From Arbacia lixula (taxonomy: Eukaryota > Echinodermata > Echinoidea > Arbacioida > Arbaciidae), in assembly GCA_963669155.1 (NCBI GenBank), contig OZ022581.1:20492699-20556698 (forward strand): 64,000 bases of DNA, in the 5' to 3' direction. The notes under the pieces are model-generated. The model did not search any database and was not told the DNA's origin. It saw only the letters and a list, made by a program, of their open reading frames with translations. A program made the position numbers and the translations under genes. This document shows positions 52,601 through 61,600 of the stretch, piece after piece (within the stretch, counting starts at the first letter, position 1; each line of letters begins with the position of its first letter).

Positions 52601-55600
52601 AAAAAACTAAAAAAAAACTTCCTTTCACACGACAAACAAGTCCCTCCAGCACTGATGCACAGGACATACCTGGTGTGGTCAGTGTAGGTGGCCCGCTCTG
52701 CGTGCTGCTGGATGGCAGAGTGGAATCTTCCACTATGCTGACAGGTTGGATCACCCGGTCTGGGTAGTAGTGGGTCAGCATGACAGCGATTTCTGGGAAG
52801 AAGCGATGATACTGCAGCAGCGCGAGAACAGCAGACAGACCAGCAAGTCCAAGCTAATGAATAAAAAAATGAATAAGAGCAGATATGAGCCTCCATCTGC
52901 AACCTACAACAGTTTTCAGTACCTAAGAGACGACAGTCTATCACTTTGTATCTTATGGCTTACCTGTGAGTGCTGGTCTGGTGATCCTGGTTTGGAGTCT
53001 TGAGAAGGGCCACCGATCACAGGAGGCTGCAAGAGAAGGTTAGCCAGGAAGGAGGCAGCCTGCAGGAGAGAGATAAGGGTATTCATTTTATCTACTGGTA
53101 CTTCTTTATTCAGTGTTCTTTATACAGGGTAGCCTAATGAGTAGACTAGTACTGTTCTCATGATAACGTAGACATTGTTAATACAAACAAACCAAAATAC
53201 AATAAGGCTACAAAACAGAAAGTATAAAAAAGATTAACTGAGGAAACACTTCGCTCAACACAAATGTGAAAGGAATGTAAATGTCTTCACAAACAACATG
53301 CAAGTGAAACAGCAGAGTGTTATAGCATAGCTAATTGAACATTGGTAACAAAAGGAACTATCACGGTATGGCCATTCCATGGCCATTTGTTTTTGTTTTA
53401 AAAAAGAGGGCCTGTCCCAATTTGCAGTCTAGTGACTGAATCGAGAGGATAGTTAGAACTATAGCCCTAGTCGCTGGATACAAGAACATATCATGCACAC
53501 ATATGTGCCAGTGTTGTAGTTCTCGAGACTGGTCTTGGTCTCGAGACCAGTCTCGAGATCAGGATTTTTTTTCTTGGTCTTGATCTCAATCTCTAACCCT
53601 CTGGTCTTGGTCTTGTTCTTGGTCTTGAGCCTTTCTGGTCTCGGATTTTACGTCGAGACCAGCACGAGACCAGCTACTAAAATTACGATATTACACATAA
53701 ATCATATTGATAATGCATGTCGGAGAAAGGAGATACGATACATCACTCTCCTTGGTCGGAGCGCATACAATTTGGAGTTACAATCATCCCTACTATACTG
53801 TGCAAGCCTGCCGCCGACCCAGCCCGGCCCCTGCCCGATCACTGCATAGCACGGGAAGCGTGAGATGCAGATTAGCGAGCATGCAATATATGTGCCAACA
53901 TCACACATGCAAAGCGCATCACACTGGGTGATACATGCGTCTTTATGCGAGCCAAGAGGTCAGTGTTGCGAGTTGGATCGATGGTGTGTAGATGTAGTAA
54001 AACTCTCCAAGCCAGCTCGCAAGCTGTGCCATGCTGCACGCGTGATCGCATACAATACACGTGTGAGACTGAAAGAGTATGAGAGTCCCCCCTCCCGGCC
54101 GAGATAGAGTATTGTTTATGTTTTTGGCACGAAGCTCGCTAGTGCGAATAGCGTAAAGAAAAAATTACTAGAGGAGCCAACACTATGTCTTAATTACGCC
54201 AAATGAAAAGACGACATGGAGCTGCAAAAATTACTAAATTATGTTGAAATAATTCCAAAATGTGTGCTGCTGGGACGACTAAAAAGTTTTACAAGTTTTA
54301 ATATACAAAAAAGAAAACAATAATCATGCTAAAATTTAATTGTATACTAAATCATGGCAGTGTCTTCACTTGTTTCTACCGGAAGAAGAAAAACTCATGC
54401 TAAATTAAAGTACTGATACTGATAGATAGCCGTCTTCAGTGGTACAGACAGAAAAAAAAGCTAAATGGCAAAGACAAAGTGTGTATAGCAAAGGTCCCCT
54501 TTGAAGGCTTGTGTTTCTAAATTCTACAACAAAATTTATTTCTAAATTAGCGAATAGTGTGCATTAAGTTATTTCTTTGCTGTATCGTTGCATTAATTTG
54601 TAAAAGGGATGGTTGAGTATTGGTAATTCCCGAAATGCCCCTTGTCACTAAGTTGATTGGTTTTTAATTCCTATTGAAAGTTAATTAAATGAAATGTGTA
54701 GCAGAATAATTCTCTCTCAAATGCTCTTATAGTTGAAAAATATTTTTGATAAGTCGCCTGGCCAGGCGACTTTTTAGATAATGCAAGAAATGCATAATAG
54801 ATTACTTTTAAAAATCAAAGTAAGTTTTTGAATAGTTCTTGATAATATCCCTATTCAGTAATTATTTTAACAAAATAGGAATTGCACAATTTTGTATGAA
54901 AAATTGCTAAAACCAATAAGTCTATAGAGAATGCCCTCGAGTTGTCACAGGTCTTTTTGAATGATGACAGGGTTTTTACATTGTATTAGTGTATACATCT
55001 CGAAAATGGTGGAGTTATAATTATTCATTTATATCATAATGGTGCAGGTTTTGGTTACTAAGATAAAGTTTGACCAATACTCAATTTGCCTGACCTATAC
55101 ATAAGTAACGTGTATGTGTTTGTAGAGAAAAACAAATGTTTTCCGAATCTGTTTCGGAAAACAATCATCATTCTTGAAATGAAGTTGTGTTTATTTTGTA
55201 TGCCTTGTGTCTTTGGAATTATTAAAAAAAACTTCACAGTATTTGATACGTTTTTCAGGAGCTCAGGCAAATATGTTCATGCAGAAATAAAGAAGTATAT
55301 AAGAAGAATATATAAGTAACTCAAGTCATGTGTATGTGTTTATAGAGAAAAACGAATGACGAATATATTTCGGAAAACAATCATCATTCTTGAAATGAAG
55401 TTGTGTTTATTTTGTATGCCTTGTGCCTTTGTCATTATTAAAAAAAAAATCACAGTATTTGATATGTTTTTCAGTAACTCAGGCAAATATGTTCATGCAG
55501 AAATAAAGAAGTATTTTTCCCCATCATACATATTATCACGATCGTGGATCCTTTGTGCAGTTTGTTCCTAAACTACTAGCTACTGACTTGTATTGTGCAT

Positions 55601-58600
55601 TTAACTTTGAGCATGCCTGTGAAGTGATTGAAAAAGCACATTGAAAGTATAACTTTTTTAAAACAATTTTTTCATTTAATTCAGCCATATAGAAGAATAT
55701 TACAGACTGCTCATGTTGTGCAAGTTGTGCAAGTATTAGACAGTTTATACTCATAACCATGCATAGTCCACAAATAACGCGTGTTTCCTCAAAACTAGTA
55801 GAAATTTAAATACTGGTGAGTGGTCTTGGTCTTGGTCTTGATCTCGTAATTTGGTGTTCTTGATCTCGGACCTCTGTTCTTGATCTTGAACCAATTTTTT
55901 GGTTCTTGATCTTGGTCTCGGTGTGTTTGGTCTTGGTCTTGATCTTGGTCTCGGATGGTCTGGTCTTGACTACAACACTGATATGTGCACCATCTCCAGA
56001 TTGAGATATGGTAAAGAAATGTATGTACTTCATTGCTGGAATGACTTATCGTCCAATGACATTTGCCTTTCTAAACAATTTTGTTGTGACATTTGCTAAA
56101 CTGTTAATTTCATAACAAATGCTATACAGTATGTGCAATAAATCATTGTTGTAACAAAAATCAACCAATAGAAAATGGCGATATGGTGTACATACCTGTC
56201 CTATATGACTATAATGGCAATAATGATATTTGCCTTTCTAAACAATTAAATTCAATTCAATTCTTTATTCACTTAACAAAAAATATAAACAATTTTCATG
56301 AACAATGAATTCAAGGTATCACCAGAAAGCTGATGGCTTGTAAAGTGTGATGTTCTTTATTTAGAACATACAGTTAAATACACATTTTACTCTATAATAC
56401 AAATGACCGGCAGTAAAATGAACCAATGTACACAAATTACATCAAAATATGTACTTTAGAAATACATCAAAGAAGAACTTATAAAAACTTAAAAAACACA
56501 CAAAACAAAAATACACATAAAAAATTAACAACTGAAACAATAGACAATAGAGTCAACAATTTGTAATATCGAAATGTTAAATGTAAAATGTACTAAAAAT
56601 TGCTACAATGTTAAATTCATAATGATGCTATAATAGCAATGGATCTATGCTGTAATGAAAATAAAGGAATAGAACACTAAAGCACATTGTGTGGTCTGGA
56701 GAGGGATGACATTTAAGCATTAAAAAAATGGAGATGGTGCACATACCTGTTGCCTGACGACACTGCACTCTGAGTGGTCGAGAAGCACTGAGAGGGCGAG
56801 GTCCCACACCCCTCCAGGACGCTGCTGGAAGCACCCTGCCACCGCCCCACAGCCCTGGGGGGACGACGCCAGAGACGCAGCGATACCCAACCCTGCTGCT
56901 CGCACCTGCACAGGGTCACACCAACATCAAAGAGAGATTCATGTAGGTCCAGTCCCCTTTTTCACATCAATTTCAATTTCAAGATCGATGTATTTTTTTT
57001 TTTAAAGATATATAGATATCATCATTATCATCATCATCATAAACGTTTAAAGTTATAATTTTGTTTAACCCTTTGTGTGCCTGACGAAGTACTGCTCTAT
57101 GGGATATGTGTGCATTATTTGTGCAAAAATGCACACATGACGTGTCAAGGGTTAATATACAGAATTATACATTTGTGGAATTCCAAACACAAGGCATTAG
57201 CAATATTGTGTCTCGCCCAATTGCGAAAACAACCAGAAATATCGCGATCTCCGTTGCTACGCAAAAGAATTGTATCCCTGGCTGATTGTGAAATATCTGC
57301 CATAGAATGTAACATTCCATAAATGAGAAGGGCTATTTCACGCAATGCTCCCCCTCCCCCACCTTCCCCCTTCTTTGAGATGGAATAAAAAGCCTCCACC
57401 AAGTTCTATTAGATTAGACAAAGACAAAACAGGATGATAATCAGTTGCACAATAGAGGCAATTCTGTGCACAAGTTAGGAAGCCTTCACCAAGAGTCTTG
57501 CAAGTAAACTTTAATGTATGACCTCAAATGACCTTTGACCTTATCCTGTGACCTCCAACAGCACCATAACATGAAGGTACCCCCAGTGCATCTATGACCC
57601 AAGTTAGGTTGTAATCCAAGCAACCTATGTGAAGTTATTTGTCAAAAGAGAGTCTTGCAGGTAAACTTTAACGTATGACCTCAAATGACCTGTGACCTTA
57701 TCCTGTGACCTCCAACGGCACCATAACATGAAGGTACCCCCAGTGCATCTATGACCCAAGTTAGGTTGTAATCCAAGCAACCCATGTGAAGTTATTTGTC
57801 AAAAGAGAGTCTTGCAGGTAAACTTTAACGTATGACCTCAAATGACCTTTGACCTTATCCTGTGACCTCCAACGGTACCATAACATGAAGGTACCCCCAG
57901 TGCATCTATGACCCAAGTTAGGTTGTAATCCAAGCAACCCATGTGAAGTTATTTGTCAAAAGAGAGTCTTGCAGGTAAACTTTAACGTATGACCTCAAAT
58001 GACCTTTGACCTTATCCTGTGACCTCCAACGGTACCATAACATGAAGGTACCCCCAGTGCATCTATGACCCAAGTTAGGTTGTAATCCAAGCAACCTATG
58101 TGAAGTTATTTGTCAAAAGAGAGTCTTGCAGGTAAACTTTAACATAGAAAAAGAGAGTCTTGCACATACTCTTTAATATATGACCTCAAATGACCTTTGA
58201 CATCATCACATGACCTCTGACAACACCATAACATGAAGATACCCCTAGTGCTTCTATCAACCAAGTGTGGCTGCCATTGCTGTAACAGTTGCCAAGTTAT
58301 GGATCATAAGAGAGTCTTGCAGAGTTGCAGGTAAACTTTAACATTTGTGACGGACGACGGACGACGGACGGACGACGGACGGACGCCATTTGGATCCCTT
58401 AGTCTCGCCTTCACCTCCGGTGGGCGAGACAAAAATGTTGTGAAGGGGGAAAACAAATGAAGAAAATCTACAGGCAATAATGGATAGAGTTATGAAATTT
58501 AACAGTTATAAGGGCATACTTGCAGAATGGAAGTTGTCTTTCTCACCTCTGGATCTCGGTAGGACAGGAGAGGCGTGAGCCAAGCTAAGCCGCCCTCGCT

Positions 58601-61600
58601 AGAACCTTGGCTGGTGTACAGCCACTCCATAGGCCAGAGCTGCAGCAAAGACCAATACACATGGTAACTACATTCAACTCTCTCAGTCAATACACCGCGT
58701 TGTGATTGACATGGGACTCTTAACTCGTATTTTCCAAAAAATGTTAGACCCGTGTTCACAGCCAGACACAAGATTATTTTGAGTTACCAAGCCACTGTAC
58801 ATGTGTACCATGCACGTGCACACAATTGATAAACATAGGGAATATAGATCTTAACTGGTTATTCACGAGCCATTGTATCCACTTGATATTTTGCATTGTT
58901 ACTATAAAAAACAAATGAGACTCTATTGAAGCATATCAAGTTATTGTACAAGCTAGTCTTGACTGTATTGTGAAGGATATTTGCATGTTCCATTTTTGTG
59001 AGAAAACATATGAGCACCAAAGATGATATTTGAATAACCTTTAAACCTTTGACCTTTGATATTCAGTAATACAGTAATATGAGGTTCTCTCAGTTCACAT
59101 GTGGCCCAAGATTGGGCGAACGTTGAGTCGAAATGTGAAAAAAATTCCAAAAGATTGATTAACACATTAACAGACACACACATATGCACAGGTTAACATA
59201 AAACATTGAATAGACAAAAGTCTGAAATCATATTGTGCTGGGGAATTTAGCAGATCATTCACTCACCGTAGCCTGTTCAGGCCTCTTCCAACAGCACGAT
59301 CTGATCAGAAGTAGGACTCTGCGACTGACTGAATCATAGGACCCAGTCATTGGCTTTGAGCGAGAAGGTGATGTCCTATTTCCAGACATGGGCCCCTACG
59401 AATCTTGAATCTTAGCAAAATCTTGTCATTTAGGAAAGGAGGTTTCTCAAGAGAATGCGTGCCATACCTTATCCACAGCCCTGGAAGCAACCTCCCTAGT
59501 GAGATGCAGCAAACACAAGGTGGCGCTCTTCGTCACGCCCTTCCCCATGTAAGACATGGCAGTGCCTCCGCGGCCTACATGGAAGGCTGAAACAACCTGC
59601 AGGGACAAGTGATACATGCAAGTCAGCAAAACATTGCAGTATTCAATAGTGGAAATGTAATTGCACATCGAGCCAAAGTATGGACACTACAAAACAGGGT
59701 GTTTTAAAAGTAAACAAGGAGAGTTTCACATTTGATTAAAAGTTAAATGAAGCTATAACTGTGAGATTTCACATATGTAATCTTTATGTATACTGCTGAT
59801 TATTTTTAAGATCATAACTTTCTTATCCTGTGACGGATTTTTATAAAAACTTCACTAATATATTTCTTTCATGTTTCTGCTTTTACTAAAACCAACTTAA
59901 TTTCAGGGTGGACTATCCCTTATAAAGAGAGTAATTTTGAGCATGTAGCTACCTCTTGGAGTGAAGTGAGCATCTGTTGACACAAGGTGAGACTGTCGCC
60001 CTCAGCCCAGTCCAGACTCCAGCCAGGCCTACACCCAAAGCAAGCACCAAAGATAAAGAGTTTCCTCATGATTTAAGATTAATTATTTTCCACTCATAAA
60101 AGACAGATCTTATAATCAAATATAAATTGAAAAGATAGGGATTCATCAAACCTGTCAATACACTAGCAAACACCATTAAAGTGCATTTAGTAATGCATGA
60201 TGCTTCTGGCAGAAAAGAGTTGTGTGTTGACATGCGTGATGCACAATAGCTATTGTCTTGTTCGGAATTAATTATCTGATACATACAAATTTTTCGATAC
60301 AATACTGTCCAAAAATGAAAATCTCATTAAATATTTACAGGATTATTACAAGAAAAGTAACTGATGAAATGTCACAAACCTGCTTCTGAAAACAATTGAC
60401 ATTCCTTGACTTTATGATGTGTCACTTTCAGCTTGATTTGAATTGTAACTTATTTCTAACAATTGTTCAAGTGTCAAAAGTTTTTGTTAACACCTAGAAC
60501 AAGCAATGAATGCCAAATGTATAATGGGTACCATATAACTTTTGACTTTCTTTCTCTTTGTGTGCTTCATAGCAGTGTCAGGTATGGAGAGCTTAACTTC
60601 CCCTTCAAGATACAAGATTCATTTATTTTCCACTCACAAAAGACATAATACTTAAAAATCCAACAGAAATAGAGCATGTTAAAAGTGCCATAGACATGTA
60701 CAAACACGGTGAATGGTACTTGAGAATGGGGACCAGATTAAAGATAATCTTGAACGCTATAGCCCCTTTATTTGCTTGTTAACAGCATCATAGCATGACA
60801 ATATTTAAAATATGCACAGAATTCTGAATAAACTGTTATTTTGGTGAGAATTTTAATTTTCGGGTCCCAAATTTAACAAGACACAAAAATATTGCCAAGT
60901 AATATTTAAAACATTTGCAAACATTTATCAAAATATCTAAGTAACTGTTGAGATAATGTAGTAATGCTCAATAGTGCATATACGTGTTTGTACATTTTTT
61001 TTTTCTCCAAGTCTTGTTACTGAAAATGTATGTTACTTGCTATGCTATCTCAATGCGCTCAAATAATTTAACTATTTGTGCACTCAAAATCAAGCAGCAA
61101 TAATTTTATGTATTGTTGAGTTTTGTACGCCTACAGTGATTCACAAATGTCATGAAAATAAAACCCTCGTGAAAATAACAGCTCATACAACATTTAAGTT
61201 TTAGATGGATGGAGCGTTCTCACTTTAGCCAAGATTGCCCCGTTCCTACCTGGCAGTGACATGGACAAGGCAATGCAGCGTGGCCTCCAAGGATGGCAGG
61301 TCGTAGAAGTGCAGGGCATCAGCCAAGTCCAGGCTTCCCAGGAGGCCGTGCACCAGCGAGCCGCCAAGGAACATTCCTTTCCTCCTCCTGGTGACAAATG
61401 ATTACAAAGAAGATGGCGCATTAAAAACATGACAAGAAAAAAATCTGATTCAAGTAAAAATAGGCAAATTATTTTACAATGTTAGTTTGAGAAAACCTTA
61501 ATATATGAAAGAGTGTAAATAATTATCAGGTTGTACAACAGTGAGCCACCAAGGAACATTCCTTTCCTCCCCCTGGTACAAACAATTAAGAGGTATAGAC

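Noticed and set aside
53535-55980. Coding genes inside the hAT-like element
   Set aside because: Only short frames; none has transposase motifs or splice support.
61194-61430. 78-residue minus-strand frame starting MFLMRHLL
   Set aside because: Wrong frame over a true RTTN exon; the frame giving [13 protein letters not shown] matches human rotatin.
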